From Haliotis asinina (Eukaryota; Mollusca; Gastropoda; Lepetellida; Haliotidae): a stretch of 64,000 nt of DNA. The stretch's first letter is position 1. Each line of letters begins with the position of its first letter. The notes below the pieces were generated by a model. That model worked only from the letters and a program-made list of their open reading frames with translations, searched no databases and was not told where the DNA came from. Both the position numbers and the translations under genes were made by a program. Below, piece by piece: positions 48,501-61,420 of this stretch. Where the stretch lies: NCBI RefSeq assembly GCF_037392515.1, contig NC_090287.1, forward strand, positions 7,671,501-7,735,500, in the 5' to 3' direction.

Positions 48501-51500
48501 TACAATCAAGAAATATACATTATTAATAGTATCATTTGTTTTCATTTAGTAATAGAAACACAGAATATAAGAATGGAAAATACATGAAGCTTTGTGTGTT
48601 AGGGTTGTTCATATGTATTCTCCTGCCACAGTTATATTGACTATGAAATAATTCCCATATACATCTGATAAGTGATATTTATTCATTATTCCATCCCTCT
48701 GACAACAGGGACAACATAAATACCAATCAGAAAACAGAAAGCAATCATGGACACAACAATGTTGTACATAATCAGGGATAAACTCTATTGGTTAGTGTGT
48801 CATTCAGTAAAGAACTCTATATTCATGAGAAGTTTCTGTTACAAGCTGAATCTAGAGAACAACTGCGACAGTATCATAAGCAGATGAGTGAATAATGATC
48901 AAATTGTGATGGCAGCAGTGGATTGTAATACTCAGCAATTTACCAGCAACATCATGATCTTTATACAGTCATCACGGGGTTGTTTGAGGGCTCTGTGTTT
49001 CTGGGGCAATAGTGACAAAATATGTCCCTATAAACACTCTGCTTACTATATTCTACTTAGCTACTGTTGTTTTTGCCTGCATTGAGATTGGCAACAGTAT
49101 TTGCTAAATCACACTACTAGAGACTGGCACAAGAATCATAGGAGCCTGATTTCAGTGAGGGATTGAGTGAATGAGTGAGCGAGATTTGCAGGTGCTTTGA
49201 AGAGAATTCCAGTTACAACACAAAGGCAGTAAGTCAAAAGTGGTGCAAGGCTCAGAGAAGTAATCTGAGTAAAATGGGATTCAAGTCAACTGAAATACGG
49301 TTCCCAAGGGATCCAAATCCATACTGTGAAGCATAGGAACTTAAACACCTAGGCCAACATTACTTCCAAGCGTTTATCATGTCTAAAATGGTATATACAG
49401 CTTATCATATGATTCCATGATGATGTCCAAAGACAGCCAACTATCCCATGAGTAATCAGGTGACAAATTGGTTTAGCAAGTTTAGCTTAGTGAGTTGATT
49501 GTCTCACTTTACCAATGATGTGGGTCACTATCCGTATCAATCATGAAATTGATTAGTTGCAAACTGCTGTCATGTAGATGGGCAATTTCTGAGCGTGGCA
49601 TTAAATAAAAACAAGTCAAAATCGTGTCCATGGACACAGATGTCCCCCACTGCTGTAGGAACACTGAGTGTGCTCTGGTGGTTAATTTCTACTAAACAGG
49701 TTCAATAACCATCTATGCAACTATGAGATGCACACTTTTTTAGTCCCTAAAAATAAAACCCAATAAAATACAAAAACAAAATTTAAGATGCACACCATTA
49801 GAGTCCCAAAAGAGCCCATTTATGTGTTCATTGAATTCCACAGTTTTTTTAAAAAAACCCCCAAAATACCCCCAAAATCCAAAACACTTGCATATTTCTA
49901 AAAAAAGAGACTGTTACAATTTCAAGGAGTGACCTCTTGATGATGTAAAATACTGATCAAGTAATCCAATAATGTTGACGATACTAATGAGGGCTGTTTA
50001 ACCTTCTTGTTAATTATCTGGATGTGTTACCAGAGCCTTCAACAAGGAGGATTACACCACCATATATCAAATATGGCTACATGATTAGCAACAGAATTTG
50101 CTATCTTCCACCACAAACACACGTAGAATGAGGACTTAATCATCACCTCACAGTCAGATGTGGGAAGGTGTTGTAACAGACATAAGGGACTTGGTCAATA
50201 AAATCTCTAGTAAAATCCTCTCCTAGTAACGAAGACAGCATCACATGTTCCCACCATCTGCCTCTCACAAACATGGTGTTTACATAACTATATCATCACT
50301 GCACACAAGTCTATCACACCTCCATCAGCAGAATAAATATTGTAATTACTCTGTATTGACTTTCCACAAGGTCTCCTCTTCTTCACTGAACACAACGTGG
50401 CATTTTTCAGGAAGTGATAATTTGTGCAAAGTCAATTGAGCTTTATCACCTGTTTGAGGTGTTTACTGATTCAGAGATTACAGGTTGGATCGAAACCTCA
50501 GATGCATGTCACTTCTTTACACAGCTATAAGTCACTTATCGCCCAGGAAAACTGATTTATAACAGATACGACTTCAAACTGATACTGTAATTGTACATCT
50601 GGGCATACAATCTTGGACCTCCAAAGCAAAAGAATATTTGGTGAATTTGCAGAGTTACACCTGCCAAGCAAAGGGCAAGGCAATGTAGATACCTTGTGCA
50701 AGGAAATATTTCAAACATGGAAATAACAACCTTTAAATATGAAAGACACTATTCCCATAACTTATTCAAGTGCTGACCAATCACACTGATCACTGTAATA
50801 CAGAGGGCACTGAGTGGTTGATAGTGAGAGCACCTGTTGTTTGACCCACTGACCCACTTTATCCTACTGTCAACTCTGATTCCAAACATCCTATCACAAC
50901 CCAGGAGGTATCCAAACAGGCCATGTTTTAACACTGGCTTTATTTCCACCATTTATTCATACATTGAAATTAATATACCTATTGACCTTCACCGAATGAA
51001 ATATTATTATCAGTTGAAGATCTTCAATCAGCTGTATCAGCTTTCAACATCAGAATATTTAAATTGGATATTACGGTTCCATAAATATTGATTCATTCAT
51101 CTGTTGACATATGCCAGCAACTAAAAAAAAATAATAAGAAATAATATGCATGATATTTTTTTGCATCCAGTAGGTACATGTTACATTCTCTGATTAAAAT
51201 CATACAACATCTGAAACTTTCCGTCAATATGCTGAACAGTTACGAATGACTATCTTGATTAATATTTCTCTATAGTGCAGACTTGACCTATTTAAAAGAA
51301 TAATCTTATAGAATAGTCATGATCAAGACAATTTTGGTTCAGGAAAGACTGAAATTTTCCGTTAATTACATATTACCATATTGTGGGTGAACCACATGCA
51401 TCACTAGGCACCAAAAGAAACTGCATTTGATAAAATATATGGACATTTCTCCCTTGAACTGCTTTATACAAAATACTCCACTCCATTGACAACAAATATA

Positions 51501-52630
51501 TGTTGTACCTAGTTCAAGAATGGTTCTGGTCATGTCAAACACAATTATATGTTCTGTTCATATTCATTTTATCATTCAATTTTGCCTTTAAATATTACCC
51601 TGGAATGAAGTACAGCACCCAATCTGACAACTGAGAAGGTGCATCAAAAGACAACATCTAATGATTTTAACATATTTTCTATGGAAACAAGCAGAACTAT
51701 TGCTGTCATTGTTATGACTAGTATTTTCCTCATTATAATAATGTCTTAAATTTAATGTAGCACTGTAAAGCGTGACTGTTTTAATAGTGCCTTCACAGTT
51801 GGACCTTTCTGGTACTCCTATCTTTACTAAGCCATTAAATAGTAATCCCATCATTTCTTCTGTCAGGTAATAATGACCAAACTAAGTAATACTATCAACA
51901 CTATCAACTCAATAGCCTGATGAATCAATGAAACAACCAGAATATGTACAGTAGAATATAAACAATGACATGACACATGAGCAGTCAGCTGCAAAGCCCT
52001 GGGGCACCTGCTGTCCCTCAAGGCACCCTCTGTATTAGATTCAGCTGCCAATAACAGTTGAGTTTGATTGCATTTGGCCTGTCAATTTGTCTTGACAATG
52101 ATAGATGCAGATATCAAATAAGAGTAAGTTAAAATGCAATTACGGCCGGTCAATTCCTCTCTGACCTTTATTACAGGCCGGCCATTGGACATGATGTACT
52201 AAATAGCGTATACAAGCTGTACAGATGTATAAGCGAGATGATGCATGATGATGTCAGCACTGGAACAAGCTTTCGTCATAATAGAGGGGCACTTCTTGCA
52301 CATGCATAAATCATTTCCTCTGACATCTTCATGATGACCGCTAGTTTGGCAAGACTGACTGGAACAATTAGCATGTCACTTGGGTGTAACATCATTTTGA
52401 ACAGTATTTCAGTTATGTCATGAACTGTCAGCTGGATGAGGAATACCATAAGATAAGTTCGTCCTAAATTTTCACCATTCTGGTGATAGCCACTCAGAAG
52501 AACATAACTCAGGATTATGGTCAGGGTAAATCTGTCCACAATCTGGTCTAATTATCATTGCATCATAAAACTCTGCACAGTGAATGCCTGCCCTTAGATG
52601 ACTATTCCAAGGATACCATGATTAAAACAA
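45550..52630. other. Non-coding DNA, nothing firmly recognised
   Basis: Small (GA)n tract at 46865-46886. Weak SINE-like words at 48900-48960 and 49155-49360 are too diverged to call. No coding exon recognised. Confidence 0.4.
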
Positions 52631-52639
52631 GGTTAAGTG

Positions 52640-52765
52640 AGCTAACTTTTTACTCTACTTTCCCCAATAATCCAGCCATAACAAGGCATTAGACGTCATG
52701 AATGGGCCTCACATACTGTACAGGCTTTGGGAACTACACACAGGTTTACCCAATGGTTTTAACAA
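52640..52765 (-). mobile_element. Heavily diverged SINE remnant
   Basis: Plus-strand order ccaataatccagccataaca, then tgaatgggcctcacatactg and a degraded head. This matches the tail and middle of the tRNA-derived SINE in the minus orientation. The pol III boxes are no longer recognisable. Confidence 0.45.
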
Positions 52766-52850
52766 ATTATCACTGTGACAAAAGAAAAATGATAACTCTC
52801 ATACATTTCCTTTGAATTCCAGAGTTTAACAGATTAAATGTAAATAGAGG

Positions 52851-52989
52851 ATACTAAATGACCTTCCGTGTAATACCATTCTTATTAAACGAGTTAATGA
52901 TTTGGTATCAAACGAGCGAAAGTGAGTTTGATACTAAACCTTTAACGAGTTTAATGAAAATGGTATTTCACGGAAGCAAGTTTAGTATT
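52851..52989. mobile_element. Full-length fold-back hairpin element, about 139 bp
   Basis: The two halves are reverse complements almost throughout. The outer arms begin atactaaatgaccttccgtg and end in cacggaagcaagtttagtat, the middle shares taccatt and attaaac, and the inner part pairs ggtatcaaac with gtttgatac around a 12-base loop. The short open frame across it is a by-product. It is a MITE or similar palindromic element with no coding capacity. Confidence 0.75.
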
Positions 52990-53110
52990 CTGTTTATTAC
53001 TCGCCAACATAAATTGAGAGAAACTGCGGTGAAATTGCCTACAGTGTGAGGACTCACAGCTTTCAAGTCAAGCAAGGTCTAGTAAAATCGTGACATCAAC
53101 ATTAGCATTG

Positions 53111-53142
53111 TGACGTCACAACTTTTAACCATTTTGACGTCA
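53111..53142. promoter_or_regulatory. Pair of perfect cAMP-response elements
   Basis: TGACGTCA occurs at 53111-53118 and again at 53135-53142, 24 bp start to start, with a related gtgacatca just before (about 53088). CREB/ATF proteins bind this palindrome. No start site or exon is evident next to it. Confidence 0.4.
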
Positions 53143-53149
53143 TTTACTT

Positions 53150-54265
53150 TTCACAAATTCCAAGCATTCAATGGCAAGAATATCCACTTGATACTACTCG
53201 AGTAACTAAATATATTTAGAGGAATAATGTGACTTTAATGTCTTCCTGGATTACATATACAGTCCTACACATCAATTATTTTATTTGTTCCAAGGCTGAA
53301 GATATACAAAACACCTTATTATGTGTGATGATGAACATATTATTTGTGAAATAATGGACAAGGTTTGTTACCATTTCGCTCTGCAAAGTAACATGCATGC
53401 ATAGGAGGTTGGTGAATCATGTTAAGTTCTTAGTCAGCAATATTACAGCAAAATAACTACTTCATATGCTCACTATTAACAACAGACTGATATGATTATG
53501 TTTCATGTGATATTGACTTTCGCTGACAGCTGTCTACAGCAATGCATATCAGCATTTTCAACAAACAATTTCATTACTTATCATAGTCTTACATTTTTAA
53601 GCAGGAATTTGATTTCTGAATGCTTTTCCTTAGGCCAAAATTGTGTGTACTCAGCCTGACATTGTACACTCTGAGGTCATTCCAGCAGACCTGAACATGA
53701 CTGCTTGTGACTGCTCTTACCAATACTAGTCTTCACAGAAACAGTGCATGAAATGTGCATCCCCGATTCCACTGTCAGACCCATACCCATCTACCCCTAT
53801 TTCAATACATTCTCATGATTAGTGGGGTACTCGAGATCTAGTCTGTGATGAACACCCTGAAACAAGTACAGCCAACAAAGCCCACGTAAGTATAGAATAC
53901 ATGGAAAGTCTCGATGTCCACAGTTTCCGGGATCCATTTCATAATAGTTTAAGATTATTTGTTATAACATTTTCATAACTGTGCTCATTTCAGAGACATG
54001 TTAGTCTACAAGATCCTCCTGATCTCTGCATGGTGAACCAGCAAACACAGTGACAAGAATCACCTTCATGCATTCGTCAAAGCAATGTTAAAAAACAGGT
54101 TTAGATTTGCGCCTCTTTAGCATTTCAGCTATTTCCCAGAAGGTGTCAGTGAAATGAGGAAGATACACAAACTTCAGATATAACTGCTTCGTAAAACGCA
54201 AGATCACAGGTAAGATGTTGGCAGACCAAGGAAAAGTAGAGGAAGTCTAGAACTAACAATCTGAT
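53150..54265. other. Non-coding DNA, nothing recognised
   Basis: No supported exon or repeat. Confidence 0.4.
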
Positions 54266-54270
54266 GATCT

Positions 54271-54405
54271 GTGAGTGAGTTGTTTTATACTGCCTTTCGC
54301 AATATTCCAGCAATGCCATGGGTCACCTGAAATGGCTATGTCAATGTGAAGAATAAAACAATGGCTTCTGGCTTGATGATTAAACACTGAGCCACCCCAC
54401 CATGC
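54271..54405 (-). mobile_element. tRNA-derived SINE, diverged
   Basis: Plus-strand order: gtgagtgagttgttttatac, tgcctttcgcaatattccag, caatgccatgggtcacctg, then gattaaacactgagccaccc, the complement of a decayed tRNA-like head. Confidence 0.8.
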
Positions 54406-54409
54406 ACTG

Positions 54410-57400
54410 AAGATCTTGATATGGTTAAGACAGGTTACTCTGCACAATAGAATTGCACCTAAACCACTGGGCCAATCACATCCTTGAACATTAACAGAAT
54501 CGGTCCACTTGAACAAATACAAAGACTTCACGCACTTCTCCGTTTCTTTCCATGTCAGTATGTGGATCTGACAAACTAGTGGCTGACAGCATGACCACCA
54601 ACCTGTCTGAACCATCAGAGAAAGGTGTATATGAAATACATTCGGCCCTCAGATCTGAATGAGGAAATTCTCTAAGGCTGAAAACTCTGACTGTTCATGA
54701 ATGTGACACTGAAAAAGTAGTTATCACACAATGAGAAACATTCAGTTTGGATAACCCCTATTTGTATACACAAATCTATATCTTTAAAGGAAACATACTG
54801 TTCTTGTAAGGAAATGCCTGGTTAGAACTTCATTGCAAATATTTCTCTATGGCCATGTCCTGGTCAAACCCTTCAAGATTCAACATTTTCCCCTAAGGAC
54901 ATTTACATTTTGTTTGTGTCCATTAAAATGGAATCTGGTAGCCCTGTCTATGTGAATTAGCTAACTAGTTTCCCTCTACCCCAGTGCTGCTCATAACATT
55001 CGCCAGTTGTTTGTTAGTTCCAGACATTGCATTTAGTCTACAGTGATAGAGTTGGAACAAAACCATCAACATGCAAACACAACTAGCTCTTTGTCATACA
55101 TTCATAGCTGATCTCATGCTTGCATAAAATAATGCATTTCACACTGAGACATGAGAAGTGGCATGACCTACTGAATCAATGCAGAAAGAGACATGAGAAC
55201 TGCCATATGACCCACTACAAAAATGTTCCAAGTCCAGCTCTGAAACCCGAACCTTTCCAATCTGAAAAAGTCAGGCTGATCGTTAGCCTTTTTCTACCCT
55301 GTGGAGCTGAAACAGTATACATTTCACAACATGCATGTTTTTCTAAAGATACCATTTCTTCTCAGAGAGCCAGATTTTTGTTGTTATGACAAACCCTACC
55401 ATCTCAGGTTTACAAGAGGAGGTGTAAGTTGAAGCACTCAGGACATAAAACACAGCATGAGACGGATTATGTAGCCGTTATCTCATCACCAATCTCAGAT
55501 TCAACATACACTTCATGAAGTAACTCACAAACCCACCGTCTGTGAAAAACAGTTGAACTATTACATGAAACTTGTAACATCAAAACGAAGAGCCATGTTC
55601 GTCAAAATGCAAACACATAGATAACCCTACGCAGTATCCATGTCAGCCTCATACATTTTCTTACCCTACTCATTACTGTCTAAACATATTTATCATAAAC
55701 AGGTACCAACTAAACTTAACTCCTCTTTCCTTTGGTCAATGGCCAGAACACACTGGATGGCCATTATTTCAACACTTGAGTGTGATGTTATGCTGTTTAA
55801 CTTGTGTTATGTGGCAGTAGATATAATAAGTATATTTTGTATGGTTGTCTGTGGTTTCAAATTTAAGGAAAAGCACATAAAACATTGTGTGCTCTATGCT
55901 CATACTGCCTTTGCTGCAAACATATTAAGAGTTACCTCCCTTGATTTTGTACACCCTCAAACACCATTCCAGATCTTGACATCTGTGACACTCTCCCAAT
56001 GTTGAGAGCTGCTACATATATCTACAAAAATATTTCCAGTTTTGGATTCACTACCTACACTGTCAACTTGATTTGAGATGTTTTGTGTTGTCCTACAACA
56101 GCACTAGAATTCAGTCTGTACAAATAAAACAACAGTAAGAAAAAGTCTTGTTTGAGTGGCATATTAGAAGACGAGACGGAAAACACAGAAAAAAACTTTA
56201 CAAATAACAAGTTCTATATTCCACGAGCGCGACATTTTGATACAGATTCCTCTATACAGTGCAAGTCTTCCATGATGTGACTTATGATTTTCATACTTGC
56301 TTGGGAATAAATCAAGCAAGTTTTCTCAATATTTAACCAATAACTGAAGTAGCAAAGCATATTTTTGTACACATTTGCCAGTGTACAACTCATACCTTTG
56401 GAAGTTCCCAGACCAGTTATCTCACACATTGAGTATGTTCTTCGTTAAGGCACCATGCTCTTATAAACATGATTTCACGCACGTCTGCTCTTAATTGTCA
56501 CTTTCAACAGTATTTTAGTTCCATCCAGGGACACGAGTTGATGTCGAAGGACAGTCATAAAAAGGATACAAATGAATTATCACTTCGATGAAACCCAGCA
56601 GCACAGGTACGGTGTGGCTAAACCAAGGAACATTATCAGGTTATATATGAGATGTAGTCATCTCCAAACAATCAGCCAAATGCCATTGCAAAGACTCTAA
56701 TATCGCATAAACGTGGTATACTTTGAACAGGTCCAAAACAAATGGATGCATTACAGTGGAACCTGTCAAAAATGGCACTCGCTGGGACTGAAGAAATAAT
56801 CTGGTTTAGACAAAGTGTAGAGCTGATGATAAATGTGCAAGCCCCTGATGGGACTGAGATTTTGTGTCAGTGTTGACTACTTGCCAGATTGGACAGATGC
56901 TGGTTTTGACAGCTTCCACAGTATTTGCATTTGAAATTCTGATCCAAGATCTAATAGCATTCTATATTATTTACTTAAATCTTGCTTTGAATGAGTATGG
57001 TTGTTCACAACTGTTTCCAATAATATACCATTGGAGGACAGGAGATGTGGGCCCATGTTGGGGATGCTGTTTTGTGCAGTATTTCAGATTTACATCATCC
57101 GTATCAGCAATGTGGAGAAAACAGCTGGATGTGTTGCAAATCTTTTGACTGGAATTTTAGAAGTTGATGAACGAAATGAAAAGGTTAACACTTTATGGAT
57201 AACAACATTTCAGTATACCTCTTAACAATGGTACAAGAAGCTATACTGAAATGTCACATAATAATAACATAAAGTTGTGTTTTATGCTTCCCTGATGTGT
57301 GTCAGTTGCAGCTGTTAAACATTTCGATGTAAATCTACAGATATGGCTCTGAGAAGTCACAAAAACCACAATCGTAAACTCATGACAAAGGCATTCGGGG

Positions 57401-58150
57401 ACGCCTAAAGGAAGCCAATCTGATCAATGACTACTAACCCACTAAAATGTCAGACAATCAATATGTAAAACCAACATGCCTACCACCAACTACCACTAGA
57501 CATAATCTCATCCTAGGCGCCGGATATAACACAAAAATGTAATAATATGTATAAAATATTTGCTTTCAAATGCAACTCTGAATTCTTAATTTAGACGACT
57601 TCAGATAACAGCGTGTTCTGGAACAGTGCTGATGTGACATAAAATTACAACATTGTCACAACAGTTTCAGGTAGAGTATACTGTTACATTAAAAAGACAA
57701 AGGTTAACCCAGTACTTAACACTGCCTGTATCATGAGCAGTTTATTGCCAAGGTATTCTGATAGTCAAGTGCCATGGGGCAGGTGCTCTGATATCTGAAC
57801 ACAGACCTAGCTGCCTTGCTATGTTGCTCTATCATGGTCTATTTTAAGACACTAAGATGAAATAACTAAAAAACAGGTTAATTGTTTCGTCTGACACAGG
57901 TTTCAAGCAGGTGCTTGTCATCATGATGATCTACATGTGCTTTATGTTGATAAACATTTCAACATGGCCGCCAAGATGGCTGCAGTGCCTGCACTGTGAT
58001 ATCTTCAGGGCACAATGCAAAAGATTGATAACATATTGACCAGTACATGCTAAAAATTCTTCTTCTGTATGCAGATGTTAAATGCCATACTATGAAATGC
58101 TATGCTATGAAACAGAAAAACAATTTCGAAATTTCGAAAATGGAGATGAA
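54410..58150. other. Non-coding DNA with a YY1-like motif
   Basis: No coding exon recognised. ATGGCCGCCAAGATGGCTGC at 57964-57983 contains two overlapping YY1-type cores in opposite orientation. Confidence 0.4.
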
Positions 58151-58155
58151 CTTAC

Positions 58156-58188
58156 CTTTTCTACAATGAAGGTTATCAAGAAGCAAGC
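58156..58188 (-). other. Candidate 33-nt micro-exon
   Basis: On the minus strand a long pyrimidine tract ending in tttttcag (acceptor AG at 58190-58189) is followed by 33 bases and then a donor AAAAG|GTAAGTT. Both signals are strong. The 33 bases are symmetric in phase and open in two frames, one encoding ACFLITFIVEK. No neighbouring coding exon was recognised, so it may be an untranslated exon or a chance pair of signals. Confidence 0.3.
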
Positions 58189-58802
58189 CTGAAAAATAAA
58201 AAATAAAATAAATAAAATTAATAGAAAACTGGTATAAAAATTGAAAAGAGAAAAAACGAACAACCATTTAAGGGGACAATACAACAAATTCAAACCATCA
58301 TACTACACATACAATGCAGTGGACAGTCAAACAAGTCGCAGTGCCCTACTTGCCTCACCACACAGAAAGTACTTTGCAAAAGCCAACCTGATACAAACAT
58401 TAGATTCATTTGAATTTCAAAAGAAAGATTTCATAATACATTTTGAATACTCACATCAAAACTAAACAGTGACAGGTTTTCTCAGATTACAGTTCTGTAA
58501 TCTTGGCATGAAGAATCTGGTACAGAGCACAATTTCGCCTTTTTTCTAATTTATCTTCCTCCTCTGCATCACATGATATTGGAGCACAGGAAACGCTGTG
58601 TTTCCTGTGTGTACAAATCACACATCTACAACCAGCGAGAAGGATTAACCCCTTTACTACTCTAGTAATATTTCAGTATCAGGTCTCCTCACCATACCTG
58701 AATGTATTTCTCTCTCTCTCTTTTGCGTGCGTGCATGCACGCACACACGCACAGTCTGCAGAATATTACATAATACTGATATTTTTAATGTGTCAGTTTG
58801 AT

Positions 58803-58948
58803 TGTTTAAGGCCATACTCAGCGATAATCCAGCTATATGACGACAGTCTGTAAATATTGGGATCTGGACCAGACAATCCTGGTGATTGACATTATGAGCA
58901 TCAATCTACATAATTCGGATACATCAGTGTCACAGACACTTCACTGAG
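58803..58948 (-). mobile_element. Second SINE-like family, minus orientation
   Basis: Plus-strand order: ccatactcagcgataatcca, gctatatgacgac, tctgtaaatattgggatctg, gaccagacaatcctggtgat, then gagcatcaatctacataatt. This is the reverse of the copy at 31165. The distal half is missing or too decayed. Confidence 0.8.
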
Positions 58949-58949
58949 C

Positions 58950-60835
58950 AGAGGAGGACCACTTGGAAGATAGACAACACAAATCCTCAGGCTTTTTTTT
59001 CTTCACATTATTAAACCTGTGGATTCTGACAAAAGGTTTCAGGAAACGGCAATCAAGTGTTACAATAACACATTCATAAGAATTATTAACAATTAGTGAA
59101 GTAGAAGCACTAATTTTCAAAGCACTGAAGTAAGCATCATGGTCATCCAGACTCGCCTTACAAATTGCTTTCAATTGCTGTTGAAAACAATCAACCCTAA
59201 GCAGATGCTGAAATGAAATGCTGACTAGGCAGCTAGCTTTCTGACAAGACACTGCTCTGAAAGTGCAAGTAAGGAAAAAGGAACTTGGATGTATGCACAC
59301 TATCGTTCTTCTGATCCAGAGGCCTTGCCTTACAATTCATAGTTCAGAAAAATTACTTGTGCTGCTTAATGCTGATTTTCCCCATGTTTATTCAGTAGAA
59401 GGCGATAGGATCTCAGTCGTCTCAATGTTAACTATGTTAATGTTGAATAAAACATATTTCACGTGAATAATTATTAAATATGGGGTTGGAAATCGGACAG
59501 TACCTTTGATGGTGGCGATATTTTATTTTGACTCGAAAAATACTTTTTGAACCGAAGCGAAGGAAGTGTGTTGCCAACCTTTGCTCACATATATGAAGAC
59601 TGGTCTTTTTCTCTACGCTGCGCAACCACATTTGCACTACAGTTTGCCTGTGCACTGTATGAGGGGGCATTACCAACCAAGTCATAATACCATTGATCTA
59701 TCTCGTCTCTCTCAACTGGGGACCTGTCCTATTAGGAATCACCACAGGTTTAATGAACCTAGAGTGTTGCCCTAGCTAAAGTCATGCTGAGATGATAACA
59801 CTACCTATCTACTTTCTGTCTAAGCCACATTTTGGCAAATGTTGTGAAGACGCTGTCAGTCTATGATCATCATATTTTTTCAACTTTAGGAAATGCAGCA
59901 ACAATTGTAAATATTTGCATGTAACATGCACATAGGCCTGAGGCTTTATTACTGAAATAAATTAACAAATAAATAATATATATATATACATAATATACAT
60001 ATATAATGAACTAAAATCATCTTCAATACTTCCACTTGTTTTTTCACTATTATTAAACCACAGATTTCTTTACTGAGAACACTACATTTAGAATAACACA
60101 TGGTTCCTGAAACAGTATATGCATGGTTCAGATAAAGTAACCAATAAGTTTCATTTAAACCTGAGAATGGGATGAATACTTGCCAGTGGAATTGAGAAGG
60201 GGTGTTGTTAAGAAATTAATGATCCACGGAAGTAGCTACATTTACCATGGACAAAGAAGTATATATCATGGCTGACCCAAAATACTTGATTACGTACCAT
60301 ACAATGCAATAGTCGAGATCAAGAACAACAATCAAGCCACTAAAGAATGATATGCACAAACTAACCATCAACTTGAGTTGAGTTTGATGCTGCATCGGCA
60401 CTATTTCAGCTGTATAGACCTAGTTAGATCCTGACCACAAAGTACAGGAGACGTATCATTACCAGAATCCCCTTGTTCACAGAACCTTGTACGCAAAGAA
60501 TCCTACAGCAGCACAATGACATTCATTACTTCATTTAAGGTCTAACTCAGTGTACTATTCCCCTGAGTACCTATTAAGGCCACCTGATCCCAATTTTCTG
60601 ATGCACCAACAGGAACAATCCTCATAAAGAAAATGTAAGCCACTGTCTCTGAAGAAAGAAACTTGCTACATTAGTGTATTTGGTAAACCACTGAAGGTAG
60701 CCCCTGCAACGACACTGTTGTGTAATGACTCACTGTACATCAAGTGTGCATGTGTAATGTGACAAGTCGCTAACGAGGCAGAGGCTGTCTTTGTCTGTTT
60801 CTACTGCTGCAACCATCATGTGCACCGGACCAGAA
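58950..60835. other. Non-coding DNA, nothing recognised
   Basis: Includes a short (TA)n tract near 59976-59996. No coding exon recognised; the short open frames have no motif. Confidence 0.4.
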
Positions 60836-60839
60836 AATG

Positions 60840-61420
60840 AGGCTAGACAGCAGCAGGAGGGGGCACCTGCAAGGTTGTCCAGAAAGGGGTCAACATCATG
60901 TCCTGGTTCCACAGAAGCACCGAGGCTGCTCACAGGGTTACCATGACCCACCAGTGATGGGGGTATGTTTAAAGGAAGGGCTACACAAGGTTGTTCAAAA
61001 GAGGGTCAGGATTGTGGTCTGATTCCCTAGGGGGTTATTCCTAAGGTAGCGAGGACCCACTAGAATTGTGAGGTATGCATCTGCAGAAGGAGTAAATACA
61101 GGTTCCCAAGACAATGGTTAGTCAACCAAACACCAGATACAACTCTCAGGGTTAGGGTGACCCACAAGGGATGTAAGTTCTTCAGTGGAGCAGATACATA
61201 TCTGCACAGAGGAAATGCAAGGTTGTCCAGAATGGGGTCAATATGGGGTCTAGTTCCACACTCTTCTCTCAGGTTAGCGTGACCCACTCAGGATGTGTGG
61301 TACTCACAGATCACAGATTTTCTGACACAAGGAGACTCATCTATGCAGCAGTGACAGAACATCAACACTGGTTCCACTGATCCCAGGGTGAGGGTGACCC
61401 ACTGCAGATATGGGTTAAGT
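60840..61420. repeat. Diverged minisatellite of about 115 bp, five copies
   Basis: Each unit has gcaaggttgtccagaa, ggggtca, ggttccac and ggtgacccac in that order. The gacccac word occurs near 60945, 61045, 61159, 61280 and 61393, giving spacings of about 100-120 bp. The third unit is the most degraded. Weak open frames on both strands repeat a similar peptide only because of the period. Confidence 0.75.

Noticed and set aside
48890-49365. Weak SINE-like words (gtgagtgaat, cagcaatttaccagcaac, gagtgaatgagtgagc)
   Set aside because: Too few conserved blocks in the right order to call a copy.
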